A stretch of DNA of 64,000 nt from Sthenelais limicola (lineage: Eukaryota; Annelida; Polychaeta; Phyllodocida; Sigalionidae). Shown in pieces: positions 1-11,314 of the stretch. A program made the translations under genes and the position numbers. The notes beneath the pieces were generated by a model. It was not told the origin of the DNA. It was given only the letters and a program-made list of their open reading frames with translations, and did not search any database. Position 1 is the stretch's first letter. Each line of letters starts with the position of its first letter. The stretch is from contig OW804102.1 in assembly GCA_942159475.1 (NCBI GenBank), positions 36,276,873 through 36,340,872 on the forward strand, given 5' to 3'.

Positions 1-282
1 ATTATAGACCACATACATCAAAGGCTATTAAGCAGATGATGTTACAGTTAGAAGTACATTCAAGTGAGGCAAGCTCCGGATGTAGTAGTGGTCATAGTGG
101 AGGTCATCATTCTAATTTAGTCCATCACCCAGTCTCCCTCATCTAGATGTATATCTCTGACAAGTGCAGCTCTGCCTCAATGAAACCTCACTCACAAACA
201 AGGACACAGACAGGGAAGGGCAGGGGGGAGGGGTCCAGTATTGGAGCTAACGGTTGAGGGAGTCTCAGTGTTTAGGGGTGGT

Positions 283-313
283 CATCCTCCCTAGGGCCAG
301 CCTAGGGAGGATG
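283..313. repeat. perfect 13-bp inverted repeat (hairpin)
   Basis: CATCCTCCCTAGG (283-295) is followed by a 5-base loop and its exact reverse complement (301-313). It lies in G-rich single-copy DNA. The rest of 1-523 shows no gene or recognisable repeat. Confidence 0.8.
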
Positions 314-523
314 GGGGTGGTCTGAGGGGTCCAGGGTGGTTCTCTTAGGGTCCTTTAAGAACCCCTCTCCCCCTTTTGACTTTTTTAGATTTAAAAAATG
401 TAGAAAAATGTGTGTAAACAGATGTTTTGAAACTGTTTTTTTTAAAAAAATTTTGATGAAATTGATTAATGTCGGGATTTAGGGAGATTTGACAAGTTAA
501 ATTTTCAAAAATACCGATTTCAG

Positions 524-605
524 TACAAATACTGAATACTTCTATCTGGTACAAATACTGAATACTTCTATCTCTGGTACAAATACGGAATACTTCTATC
601 TCTGG
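524..605. repeat. tandem repeat, about 28-bp unit x3
   Basis: Three consecutive copies of a unit reading roughly ACAAATACTGAATACTTCTA followed by TCTCTGGT; the first lacks two bases and the third has one substitution. It is a short minisatellite. Confidence 0.85.
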
Positions 606-1638
606 AATTCCTAACATAGACAGGGAGATCGCCTTAGTCCCTAATAACACCATTACAACTCGGCCAACACTCAAAAACCCAGGATAAATTACAAGTACAT
701 AAGGGAATTGATTTATAACTAGATGAAGACAGCCATAGACCTGCCATTCCCCTGTCCCCTCTTGGATTACTTCATGCTGACTAACCCTATACAAGTCTAT
801 GAAATGATTAGGTTAGGTCATAGGCTTAATAATGAAGAGGAGGGGGTTTTGAAGGAGCTGTGACCTACTGTACACATGCTAGGATATGGATCCATACTCA
901 TCTACAGTAAACAGTCATTATAGTGGGGGGAGAGGGGAGGGGGCACAAAGGTTTCATCAGAATTCCATATTTGTTGCATTAATGTTATTAAATGTGCATT
1001 TTCCTTAGTGTAATTCTGGTCTTTGGCCGATATTATTTGACTTGTTTGTAAAATTATTTGGCCGTGCCATGTCAATAGCTACAGTTTGATTGATTTTTTA
1101 AAAAAATTGTTGAAAATATCATTGTTGAATGATGCAAATAACATGTTTATATATAGCAAAGCAATTGTGCTTTGTTTTCAATAATCAGTGGAAGCTTTTC
1201 AGACAGTCTAATGGTTATTCTAGATTCTAAGATTTAAAACCCCGCATCTCAGCAATGCAATTTTCCTCCATGCAACATTAAGCTTTACATGAAATTGGAA
1301 ATTAAACTATTACAAACATACATGTATACCTCTCCCCCCCCCCACCTCTCCCTTACTAACTCTTCCCCCCACCCCACACCCTCCCTAGCTCATCACTACA
1401 AATACCCCTGACCTGCCACTCAGATCTAAATAGGATTCGTGTAAGGCTATCGATCACCGTGGGGGGCTACTTCACTGATGTAACAGCGGGGGGATAATTA
1501 TAAATCTAACCTACAAGATGGGCTGTCCACCAGGGGCCAGTAATCCCGCCATGATTAGGTACTTACCAGGGATTACCCTACACCACATCTGTTAGCAAAG
1601 TTTGGTAGGAGCAGACATGGTCAGGGGCTGTTTACTAT
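606..1638. other. AT-rich stretch without features
   Basis: Single-copy-looking AT-rich DNA with a short C-run near 1334. I find no open frame of note, no repeat shared with the rest of the window and no clear motif cluster. Confidence 0.5.
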
Positions 1639-2095
1639 ATAGTTTTACTATTATTATACAAGTATTAGCCGAACAAGCACCGGTTTTACTATCATTTGTA
1701 CCAGTATTAGCCAAACAATTACCAGTTTTACTATTATATGTAGCCTACCAGTATTAGCCAAACAATTACCAGTTTTACTATTATATGTACCAGTATTAGC
1801 CAAATATTACCAGTTTTACTATTATTTATACCAGTATTTAGCCAAACAGGTAAACTGTTTATTGTATAGTTTTACAGTTATATGAACCAGTAAAAAAAGT
1901 AAAAAAAGATTTACTATTATGTACCAGTATTAGCCAAACATATACGGTATATTTCACTATTATATAGCCTTACTACTATATAGTTTTACTATTAGTCAAA
2001 CAAGTACCTGTTTTACTATTATGTGTACCAGTATGAGCCAAACAAGTACCAGTTTTACTATTATCTGTACCAGTATTAGCCAAACAGGTAAACTA
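1639..2095. repeat. minisatellite, about 42-bp unit, about 10 degenerate copies
   Basis: The phrases AGTTTTACTATTAT and ACCAGTATTAGCCAAACA alternate through the whole stretch. Units lengthen and shorten (an extra GCCT near 1743, a degraded block near 1850-1980), which is typical of an ageing minisatellite. It has no coding content. Confidence 0.9.
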
Positions 2096-2485
2096 TAGGC
2101 TAGAGAGGCAGGCCTAATAAGCTAGAGCACCCCAGGTGTCCCCTATCGTATCAGAGAAAGATATGCCCTTGGCGTCGGGACAATCTAAACTTCCCTTTTG
2201 GAGATATATATCATTAGTCAGCATATCAGGAATGTCGCAGATCCTGACAGACATTGCCTTTGTCTTGTCTTTCTTGAAATGTTATAATCTAAGGTTGAAT
2301 GCGGAGACAGAGGTAAATAGCCGGCGGGGGTATCGTTGTGTAATGAAGTAAAACCATCGGTCTACCGTCGTTACACCTTTTAGCATTTCTCGGAAATGTG
2401 TCAGAGGCCCAGGTGGACTATTTCAATATAGGTGAAGCTAATCTATCACTTGAGTATGCATTGCACGGACCTAGATTGAATATAT
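2096..2485. other. unique stretch without features
   Basis: Contains an ATG-started 71-codon open frame (2136-2351) with no recognisable domain, close to chance length. Nothing else is seen. Confidence 0.4.
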
Positions 2486-2575
2486 GGGTCCGATTTTCAG
2501 AAAATGTTACGTACAATTGGCAGCTATAAACATTTAGTAAACTCTGCTAAATTAAGCTGCAAAAGTGATTATTTC
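2486..2575 (+). mobile_element. family B element, left-half fragment
   Basis: Matches the left end of family B (GGGTCCGATTTTCAGAAAATG, then TACAATTGGCAGCTATAAAC and the CTGCTAAATTAAGCTGC block). The right half and right terminal repeat are absent. It is preceded by TATAT, as in several other copies. Confidence 0.8.
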
Positions 2576-5251
2576 TTATCTAAACATTTGAATTGAGTAC
2601 TCTATGTGGTAACAACAATCTCTTCACTCGATAAGGTTCAAACCTTTCTTTGTTTTTTAACATAGACGATGTTCTTCTCAGATTGTATTATTCTAGAATT
2701 TTAAGAAAAGAAATAATGGCTTTCCAGAGAATTTTCTAAGCAACTAAACCCTTAGATATAGGAGGAGAAATCCCAGAAAAGAACTAGCAGGAAACATATA
2801 TTATGACATATCATACAATTCCGAGTATGAGTTTTGGTGTTCCTGCACTTTGCCCATTCATCAAGCCCATGCAGACAGCAGCAAATAGCCTATATATGAG
2901 CGTAATGTATGATTCCATACAAACTCAAGCAATTCCATAACAATCTTAGACACCGAGGGACTTGAGTGAAGGGACAATAGAGCCCGTATGGTATAAGCAG
3001 CGAGTCATGTCCACAGATGCATTGCCAGGGCAGAATGGCTCATTCAATATACTACTGGGCTGTCAGAGCACCACCAGCTAACACCCTTACTGCAACTATT
3101 CCCCAGCCAATGTTGGCCTAATGGTCCAGGCCCATGAACCCATCCAGGCATACATGTCATTCCACCTCCCACCAAGTCCCCTCTCACACCTTCTTTTAAG
3201 CTCTGGGTCCAGTTGTTTTCACACAAGCCAATCAAGGGCTGACCGACTGGCTTCAGAGAAAGTGTCGCGGTAGATAATGCGCCTTCATTCGCGGAGTCGG
3301 CCGTGTCCGGTCAACAATCGGATCAAGCATGCAAGACAACTTCCACCAGGGGCTGGTATTGGTAAGCAAGTCATGATTCATGATCATGCAATCTTTGAGT
3401 TAGACAAGGGGCTTCTGGTTGTTTGTTAAAGGCGTAACACCTACAAGCCGGCCCCGGTGGTCCCCGAAGCCCTTCACCTCAGCGAATACTGTGCAACAGC
3501 CACGTGAAGCCAACAGCCCGTAGATCCTGAACGATATGGGCCCCACACAAAACAATGACTTCTCCCGCCGGCAGCTCCGGCGCCAACAATGACTGCTCCC
3601 ATGAGAGCTGGGGTCCATCTTTATCCCCTTCACATCTGCCTTGCTTCGGTTGCCAAGGTAACCAGTCATCCATCTTCCATGGATGGGGTTGTCAATGGCA
3701 ACACGTGGTCGGGTAGGAAGCAAAGGTTGGTTGGAAGCTGTAAACATTCCTCCACAATGTTTCCCAGAATATGTTTCCTACTATCAGGCGCGGCAGGCAG
3801 GCCTATGCATGCCAATAAACCCCACCAACCTGTCTGTCCTCCTTATAATATGCTCCCCACCTATTCACATAACACCTTGCCCCACTCAAAGGCCCTTATA
3901 AGGCTTATTCAGTTTTCAAACAGCAACAATTTGCGCTGCCAGCGAATATTATCAAATACACTCTCCTCAAAATGTTCTATGTCCTCATATTTCCCCCTCT
4001 GTCTATTGTAGCCTCAAGGCATCATGACAACACTTTTGTGTCACTCCATTTGTGATCTTTGTACGAGGCCACATACCCACAAATCTTGCTGAGGCCAGCA
4101 ATTTCACATTTGATACATGGGACAACGCATCATCCATTAAAGGTGGGAGGATCATACATAAGCCAATTAACTCATAAACCTACATTTAAGGGGTTTATCA
4201 ATCACCACCACTACCCCCAGGAGGGTAGGGATACAACCCCCACAGGTACCATCTGTATTGGGAGGACAGGGCGGGGGGAGGCGGTGCTATGGTTCCGGGC
4301 TAAATTATGGTGGAGACACTTTCACCGGAAGTGGGCCCCTGAGTGGTGTATAGGGAAATGTTGGAGCATGTAATGGTTGTATGAATGTTTCCGTTTGTAC
4401 AAGGGGAGCACATTCCCCATGGGCAGTGCCTGGGACGGACATGCGCAGACAGGAAGGTCATTTATTTGTGTGTTTGTGTGTGTATGCTATTTTGTTAGTA
4501 TAGGTTTGCAATGGCAACAGGTTCTAACTCATTATTTCTATGGGCATGTTGATACATAAAATTCCTTCTAAATTAATTAGAATTCTTTTTAAATATTCTA
4601 TCGGAGAAACGATATTAAAAGGTTTTTTCAGTCAAAGGTCGATCTTGCTATTCAAACTGACAAGACTAAATATATTGCACAATCAGCTTGCAGTTCAGCA
4701 TTACTTCATGCAGTAGGCATCAAATGTAGTGTGCTTGTGTGTCTCCCAAGTGGAGAAGATTACTTCTTGTTCTTCATATTCCAGTATAATATTGCTGCAA
4801 CATATTCATATTAAACCTAACTATATTATGTTTGACATTTATTATACAATGGAGTATTATTTTCAGAAAACCTGACACAAAATTACCCTATTTTAATGAC
4901 CAATTACCAATACTAAATATCAAATCCCACAAATATAACCTCTAGTTTAAATGTAACCTCCAAAAGCAATAAGAAAATATCATTGCATTTTGAGACGTAG
5001 TATAGACTACAAACACAACATCTCCCTCTCCTGTTTCACCTAGAAGAAGCAGGAGGAATAAAGGAAATGGTTTGTCACACGGGAAGGGAAAACTCATATT
5101 GATTAGGAGCGAGAGAAAAGGGGCCAGGTTCAGAGTCGCATTACTGAAAGCAACAACAGGTAGGTAGATTATGTTCATTTCAAAGGCGATAGAAAAAACC
5201 TTTGCACTCCATCTTTACAGATTAAACTCCATTACGGCGAGATAATGCTAT
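2576..5251. other. long single-copy stretch, no established gene
   Basis: Several overlapping open frames of 60-140 codons lie on both strands at 3044-4373; none resembles a known protein and opposite-strand frames overlap, as expected by chance in GC-richer DNA. An RFX-type X-box lies at 3649-3662. The part after 4560 is AT-rich with nothing recognisable. Confidence 0.5.
3649..3662. promoter_or_regulatory. RFX X-box-like site
   Basis: GTTGCCAAGGTAAC matches the animal RFX consensus, two half sites GTTGCC and GGYAAC. RFX factors bind such sites in ciliary and other promoters. Whether this one is used is unknown. Confidence 0.45.
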
Positions 5252-5478
5252 TAATAGGGAGATTTAGCATTCACAACGCACCAATATAACACTAACGCAT
5301 CCACTAACTATTAGTACATTATTACCGCTGTGGGGATATCTTGAGAGGCCTGCAATGTAGATCTTTGCCCTCGGCCTAGCGCCTCTCGAGATATCCCCAC
5401 TGCGGTAACAATGTACAAAAAGTGAGTGGATGCGTTAGAGTTGCGTTAGTGCGTTGTGGTTGCTAAATCTCCCTATTA
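5252..5478. mobile_element. family E long-inverted-repeat element (foldback MITE)
   Basis: Left arm starts TAATAGGGAGATTTAGCA and the right arm ends in its complement; complementarity continues with gaps for roughly 100 bp per arm (CACAACGCAC, TAACGCATCCACT, GGGGATATC). Only a short loop separates the arms. Such foldback structure is typical of non-autonomous DNA transposons; the superfamily is not determined. One copy in the window. Confidence 0.85.
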
Positions 5479-5799
5479 CTGAGATTCCCCCTTGTCAAAC
5501 AGATCGAAGTTATAATGTAACAAGGAAAGGAGAAGACACGACTGAGCTCTGATACCCAGTACTACTTCACATGGCAAAATGGGGGGATTGAACGTTCAGG
5601 TTTTAAACAAATGCCAAATAGGTGCTGTTAATATTTTGGTTGTATTGTTTTTATGTGTATTACATTTCATCTATTGATGTAGATTACAATTTTATCTGGT
5701 TCTATTGGCCTTTTAATGGAATAAAATTAATCTGCAGAATTCATATTCTTTGGATGAGCTTAAAGCTGAACTTTTAATTAACATCGGTCAAAACATAGA

Positions 5800-6030
5800 T
5801 TTTAAAAATTTCCCCCCGCTCTTTTCCGATCTATCCAAAAGTCATTTGACCAATAAATGCCCACATTTATATCACAGAGACCCAATGGAATCACACGGCT
5901 GATTCCATTTTAAATTCTTCTAAAAACATATAACAGCAGCAGAATATTGATCAATTCAGTCCTCTTAGTCATCATAATAAGCAAACTTGCTGAGATCTGT
6001 TTTGTCGTAATAGCTGAGAGTGCATCTTAA
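5800..6030 (+). repeat. diverged paralogous segment, copy 1 (pairs with 15290-15600)
   Basis: Shares with 15290-15600 an ordered series of similar blocks in the same orientation: TTTTAAAAATTTC, a CATTTGACCAA block, AAATGCCCACAT, ACAGCAGCAGAATATTGATC, AATTCAGTC, GTCGTAATAGCTGAGAGTGCA. Indels break any shared reading frame, so I read it as an old repeat or a duplicated non-coding element rather than an exon. Confidence 0.6.
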
Positions 6031-6481
6031 ATTACTGTATGATCCTTTTAATAAACACTCAGGCAAATATAGTGCAAAGAGGGATTGGTGTCTATTCATA
6101 GGGAAACGATAAATGATTTTGACTTTAGTGGTCCCATTAATTTTGAAAATAAGTATTGTTTGAAGCAATTTGTATTTGCCACGAGAGTAAAAACCTTGTG
6201 AAATACGACCACACCTATATTCAATCACTTAGAATATGTATGAAGAGAAAAAACATCAGGTGCGAATAAAAAGACATTTGCACTCTCTAGCTTCAAGATT
6301 TCCACTGATGTATCTGGAACCGCTCCTGCTTTGAAACGTATTCGTTCATTATTTGGATACATGTAGCGGCACTTTATCACAATTGCATACACTTTACATA
6401 CAACAAAATCTTTTGATGTTAAATGTCGGCCAAATATCGAACTTTTTAGATGAAAATCTTCTGTACTTAGAAGAATATATA

Positions 6482-6720
6482 GGACATATTTTCAGAAAAT
6501 GTACAATTGGCAGCTATAAACATTTAGTAAAATCTGCCAAATTAGGCTGCAATTTGTTCAATACTAGGTAAGATAAATTCCAGAATATTAGGCAGTACAT
6601 TGACTCTAGCAATTTGTTTGGTTAGGTTGAGCTGTATTTTGAAGTTTATTTTCGTCTGAAATTTGGGTTATTTGAGAAGATTGGCCAAGTTGAATGGTAC
6701 ATTTTCTGAAAATCTGACCC
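6482..6720 (+). mobile_element. family B element, full length (239 bp)
   Basis: Left end GGACATATTTTCAGAAAATG, right end CATTTTCTGAAAATCTGACCC; internal AATTGGCAGCTATAAACATT and GAAGATTGGCCAAG blocks match other copies. Flanked by ATATATA on both sides, which may be a target duplication or an AT-rich target. Confidence 0.9.
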
Positions 6721-7079
6721 ATATATATGATCTCCAACTTGACTCAATAAAACAGGAGCTCGACCCGGAGTATCCCATGAAGGCATGAGGGATGACATTT
6801 AAGGTCAATGACTTTTGTGTTATAATATAATGTGCTGACATGGGTGCAGATTTTACTTTTTTGAGAGTTTTGATGAAGCTCTATTCATAGAATTGTTCTC
6901 AGAATCGCTGACAAAAGTGCAGTATTATGTATAATGTAACCAGAAAATATATTTCTGTCCATTTCTCTTGTCAAAAACTTTGGAAAAGGCCTGTTAAATC
7001 TTTGTCCGGACTGATAACTCAACATATTACCAGGAAAATATCCCAAATCGGCCCAAACGTTGACTAAAAATGCACAATA

Positions 7080-7256
7080 CAGTCTAGGCCCAAAGATGAG
7101 AGAGTCAAAGTGCCGTTATAATTCCATTAAGACCGCAAAATGCCCTTATAATCCCATTAGAACACCCAGTCCTAGGTCAAGAAACTGATTGGCGCAGTAG
7201 GCGTCCAATCACAGACATGCCATTCTTATCTGACCTGAGGTTTTGGGCCTGGAGTG
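7080..7256 (+). mobile_element. family A MITE (A1, 177 bp)
   Basis: Starts CAGTCTAGGCCCAAAG and ends TTTTGGGCCTGGAGTG, with a perfect AATA duplication at 7076-7079 and 7257-7260. It carries two internal CATTATAAT-type units; part of the GTCCC...CTCTCGCC arm is deleted. Confidence 0.93.
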
Positions 7257-7289
7257 AATAGTAGTGTTTCGGTAAAATGTTGTTACCAT

Positions 7290-7330
7290 TGTTACCATGG
7301 TGGCTTATGGATCCGCATATATACTGTAAA
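7290..7330. repeat. empty-site counterpart of the element at 9706-10026
   Basis: GTTACCATGGTGGCTTATGG and the following ATCCGCATAT...ACTGTAAA recur at 9686-9705 and 10027-10049, split there by a 321-bp insertion. Here TATG (7306-7309) occurs once. Confidence 0.85.
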
Positions 7331-7659
7331 ATATATTATAAAATATATTAAAAAATTGCTATACACGCCCCCCCCCCCCATCATAAATACCATTGCTCAA
7401 CAGTAGCACCCTAGTCCGACACCTTTAACCACCTGTAGCTAAAAACAAAAGCAAAAACGACTCATGGATAAGCGAAGCTAAAGCGTCTAAGTAGGAACTA
7501 AGGACCTGGGAGCCAAAGGTCCAGAATACTGTAGGACTAAGCACATTTCCAGACGCCAGGCATCTCCTTTACTGGCACTTGGAACGGGTGGCGAGGACTC
7601 GGGCTTAAAACACCTTCTCAAGCTTGTTTATCTGGGCGAGGTAGGCCAGACCAGGCGTT

Positions 7660-7870
7660 GGATCAATACACCCATACTATGGGCCCCCGACTCATTATCT
7701 CTTAAAGATGCAGTTACTGCTAATTTTGGGGAAATTCATTACCTTTTAAAGTTGAAGTCCTTGCTAATTTGGGGAGAAATTTTGACTTTTTGATGCTCCT
7801 ATACTATGGCCCCCTAACTGATCATCTCTTAAAGTTGAAGTTACTTCTAATTTTGGGGTAAATTCATCAT
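7660..7870. repeat. degenerate tandem repeat
   Basis: Two well-matched units (ACTATGGGCCCCCGACTC...TCTCTTAAAGATG...CTAATTTTGGGG at 7673-7732, and its equivalent at 7802-7860) flank a third, diverged unit. The repeat runs directly into the GGAGCA microsatellite. Confidence 0.7.
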
Positions 7871-7877
7871 CTCCTAA

Positions 7878-7878
<1 letters not shown>

Positions 7879-7950
<72 letters not shown>
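7879..7950. repeat. (GGAGCA)n microsatellite, 12 units
   Basis: A perfect 72-bp hexamer array. On the minus strand it would read as alternating Ala-Pro, which explains a long proline/alanine open frame there that I do not take as a gene. Confidence 0.97.
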
Positions 7951-7951
<1 letters not shown>

Positions 7952-8385
7952 TAGCAGTTGGTGGATAACGATTCCCTTCCCCTATCCCACTCCCACCCAT
8001 CGGTTCAATGTAGTGATTATAGAATTGAACTTTTTAACAATGTTGACTATGTCTCAAATCTAGATGAGTAAAGATGGAAACAGGTGCGATACACAGGGGT
8101 ATGAGACTGAGTACGTAAGGATTATTTCTGTTATAGCAACGATCATAGATCTATAGAAGGAAGAGTTGGACATAAAAACAACACCTCAACTTTTTAGGTA
8201 ATATCATAAGCTCTGTCCTTATACCATAGTACATCAAGTTTTTTTTAGTTTAATTTTAATATATTAAGACATAAACCCAACAACCCACCCACAAAGGTAT
8301 CCTCAAGGGAAAAATATCTTGATAGAGGAGAATGGGTGAGTTATTCTACAACCCACCAAGAAAATGAGATTCTAAACATAACCAA

Positions 8386-8609
8386 GGGTCAGATTTTCAG
8401 AAAATGTACAATTGGCAGAACTACACCTTCAGTAAATTCTGCTAATTTGGCTGAAAAATGATGAATACCGGGTATATCTGAGTATATTTTGTATCGCATT
8501 GATTTAAAGTATCAGTTCTGTTATGTTAAACTACATTTTGAAGCTTATTTTTTATCTTAAATGGGGGTTATTTGAGAGGATTGGTGTACATTTTCTGAAA
8601 ATCTGACCC
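8386..8609 (+). mobile_element. family B element, full length (224 bp)
   Basis: One of the best-preserved copies: left end GGGTCAGATTTTCAGAAAAT, right end ATTTTCTGAAAATCTGACCC, giving terminal inverted repeats of about 28 bp. Internal TATCTGAGTATATTTTGTAT and GAGAGGATTGG are diagnostic. Flanks (ACCAA / TGGAG) show no duplication. Confidence 0.95.
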
Positions 8610-8659
8610 TGGAGTCTTTGCTCCTCCTCCTGGTGTGCTTCAAGCCATTCCTTCATCTG

Positions 8660-9090
8660 ATACTATGGTCGCGGCGGCGAACATACATCGCCGGAAGGAG
8701 CTAGCGGCGAAGATTGATATTTTTAGCGGGTCTCAGATATGGAAATAGAAACATTTTTAGTCCAGGCAAGGAACAGCTTCAGATTAGAGCCATCAATTAT
8801 CATCCGCCGGAAAGTTGTACATCAAATCATCACCTTGGGAACGTTATGGCGACGGAAGATATTCTCTCCGCCATCTTTTCTTTCGTCAGCAACGACTACT
8901 TGATTTATTCATCGCGGCGAAGCCTTGATTTAAATTCGCCGATAAAAAAAATCGCATGATGGAGTAATATTTCTTTGAGAGTTGATCTACGATTATACGA
9001 GTCACAGTGGATAATCATAAAACAACCACTCCTCTCAGCAGACGACAATTTCTCATTGATTTTCGCGCCAAAACCTACGCCGCCATGAAA
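8660..9090. promoter_or_regulatory. CpG-containing island with repeated GGCGAA/TTCGCC motifs
   Basis: GCGGCGAA, TCGCCGG, GCGGCGAAG, CCGCCGG, GGCGACGG, CGCGGCGAAG and TTCGCCG occur in about 280 bp, in marked contrast to the AT-rich flanks. It contains GCAGACGACAATT (9038-9050), TTTTCGCGCC (9060-9069) and YY1-like CCGCCAT cores. No ATG-started open frame is convincing. Candidate cis-regulatory element. Confidence 0.35.
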
Positions 9091-9660
9091 CATGATTTAT
9101 ATTATATAGCTTCTCAGAGAATCTCTTTAATCCTTTGAGACAATGTGAAGATTACAGATCGACAGACACACATCTGAAACTCTAATTAGTTTGTATGTTA
9201 GTTACAAAGTCAGCCATTTCTGCACAGTAAGCAGAAATAGCTTTTTCTCTCTTGGCTTTCCCGCCACAACCTAGCCTAGCCACATCGAATTCGTCAATTT
9301 TTTACCTGCTTGTTTCAGGGTTAGTGCTCTGGCATTTGGACAATGTGTAATTTTCAATTCACAGAGCCCCTTTGAGGTGAGCGAAAGCTTTTCAATTTGG
9401 GTAAACCTCCCCCTGCATCGATTCGCAAGCCAACTATTTTCAATCCCACAGCTACTTCTCGTTTCACTTTCATCCCCACTTTTCATTTCACAACAACAAG
9501 TCTAAAATCTAAATAGAGAGCGAATTCATTTTCTGCAAACCACAAAACTAACATCACAATCGAAACAGCTTCGAGGTAGCATTTATTATACCTATGTGCA
9601 TGCGATTAATCAAATAATGAATCTGTAAATTATAAATTTCATTTAAAAAGCTTACTCTAT
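9091..9660. other. unique stretch, no gene seen
   Basis: Single-copy-looking DNA with an E2F-like TTTCCCGCC near 9257. A 71-codon minus-strand frame at 9271-9486 matches nothing I recognise. Confidence 0.4.
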
Positions 9661-9705
9661 CATCTTAACATTCGCCTCTGGCTATTGTTACCATGGTGGC
9701 TTATG

Positions 9706-10026
9706 CAGTCCAGGCTTCATCGCCACAGCAGTGATACCGATCTACATACTCCCTGCTGCTCTGAGCGAACCAATGTATATAAATTAATTTTCACTTCACC
9801 ACAAATTGCTCAGTTTTCAGAGAATAGGGCTCTAGAAGCTAAACTGTACATGGGTTTTTGTTATTTTGATGTGTGTGTGTGGGATGGTTTAGATTGCATC
9901 GTCGGAGGCCTCACTGATGCCACACATAGTTGTGGTTAGGCCGCTCCGTCCCCTCGGTCATGTTGATAACCCTTGCTTATCAAAGGTCCCATCCGGGCCC
10001 CGAATTTGGCGTTAGCTACTGGACTG
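9706..10026. mobile_element. family G insertion (321 bp) with TATG target duplication
   Basis: Ends CAGTCCAG and CTGGACTG. TATG lies immediately on both sides (9702-9705, 10027-10030), and the joined flanks equal the uninterrupted sequence at 7290-7330, which defines both ends. Termini and 4-bp duplication resemble family A, suggesting the same kind of transposase. No coding potential. Confidence 0.9.
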
Positions 10027-10040
10027 TATGGATCCGCATA

Positions 10041-10245
10041 TACTGTAAATGTATTTATTTTCGCGCAGATAAATTTTCGCGCACTTAGACTTTGACACCT
10101 TTTTGCGCGGATTTAAATTCGCGCAGCAAGGAAGTCTCACACATTGTTTATGCAATAATCATACCTTTCGCACAGGATTTATTTTCACGCACAAAGGTGG
10201 GTGCGCGAAAATAAATACTGCGCGAACATTAATCCGTTTACAGTA
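10041..10245. mobile_element. family F palindromic element rich in CGCG (205 bp)
   Basis: Left end TACTGTAAATGTATTTATTT and right end ATTAATCCGTTTACAGTA are inverted repeats; TTTTCGCGC-type blocks recur in both arms. A TA at each tip is compatible with a TA target duplication. One full copy; a bare TACTGTAAA end lies near 7324. Confidence 0.85.
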
Positions 10246-10411
10246 ACCAATTATAAAAGCATTCTGTCAGGCCATTATCAAGTGCAGACATTGCATATTG
10301 CCACATAATCCGAAGTGTGAAGAATCCAATTAGTTCAAAGAAATTAACAGATCCTTTGAACGAAATGTACAAAACACATTCATTCTACTAATGGTGGTGC
10401 ATCCCCTATAC

Positions 10412-10645
10412 GGGTCAGATTTTCAAAAAAAGTACAATTGGCAGCTGTACATATTTCGTAAATTCTGCTAAATTAGGCTGCAAATTGGTCAATACTAAGT
10501 AAATTCGAGAATATTCGGCATTGCAATGATTCTAGCAATCTGTTTGATTACGTTGAACTGTATTTTGAACTTTATTTTACTCTTAAAATCTGTTTTTTAA
10601 GAAGATTGGCGAAGTTGAATTGTACATTTTCTGAAAATCTGACCT
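10412..10645 (+). mobile_element. family B element, full length (about 234 bp)
   Basis: GGGTCAGATTTTCAAAAAAA at the left, ACATTTTCTGAAAATCTGACC at the right, with internal AATTGGCAGCTGTACATATT and GAAGATTGGCGAAG blocks. Confidence 0.93.
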
Positions 10646-11095
10646 ATTTTCAGTGTACATTTCATCAACACCAACAGGTGTGGTCCTCAATTCTGAAACA
10701 TCGGCGCAAATTCTCAATTGTTCTAAATGATTAGAGTAACCAAAAGGTGTTGCTGCTGCTGATATTGGAAATATCACAATTTCCACTACAATTGGATCAA
10801 TTTTAGTGGTGATTTGTTTCCATAATTTCTTATTATTTTAGCGTGATGACCTAGCCGACTCATTATCAATAAGTATTATATCATGGTTACACAACGAATT
10901 ATATTATATACGAATTATATAAATATTATTCAATCTTTTATTAAATGGAGCCGCTTATGTCTAGACTCATAATCATGTGGTCATCATCAGGTAGACAACT
11001 TTGTGCACACAATTTTGTATTTTGTATACAGGTATGTCAACAACATACTGAATCAACATACTATGCAAATTACCACAGCATTGCCGATAACGACA
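10646..11095. other. AT-rich stretch without features
   Basis: Contains a small palindromic AT segment (GAATTATATTATATACGAATTATATAA, read in parts) near 10901-10921. I see nothing else. Confidence 0.4.
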
Positions 11096-11314
11096 CAGTC
11101 TAGGCCCAAAGGCAAGAGAGTCCCTTCAAACTGAGGGAAAAGCCTTTCGCTCCCATTATAATCCCATTAGGACCGCAAAATGTCATTAAAATCCAATTAG
11201 TACACGTGTCGTCCTGGGCCAGGAAAACCATTAGCGCAGTAGGCGTCCAATCACTGATCTGAGAGGCCCTGAAAGGCCGTGTGACTAGACCGGAGACATT
11301 TCAGGCCCAGATTG
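11096..11314 (+). mobile_element. family A MITE (A2), right end rearranged
   Basis: Left end CAGTCTAGGCCCAAAGG and the CTGAGGGAAAAGCC, CATTATAATCCCATTAGGAC and GCGCAGTAGGCGTCCAATCAC blocks are intact. The right terminus is disrupted (GACTAGACCGGAG, then TTTCAGGCCCAGATTG) and no target duplication can be read. Confidence 0.85.

Noticed and set aside
1639..2095. CRISPR-like repeat array
   Set aside because: Continuous degenerate tandem repeat without unique spacers, in animal DNA.
7764..8000. Ala-Pro repeat frame
   Set aside because: Reverse translation of the (GGAGCA)12 microsatellite.
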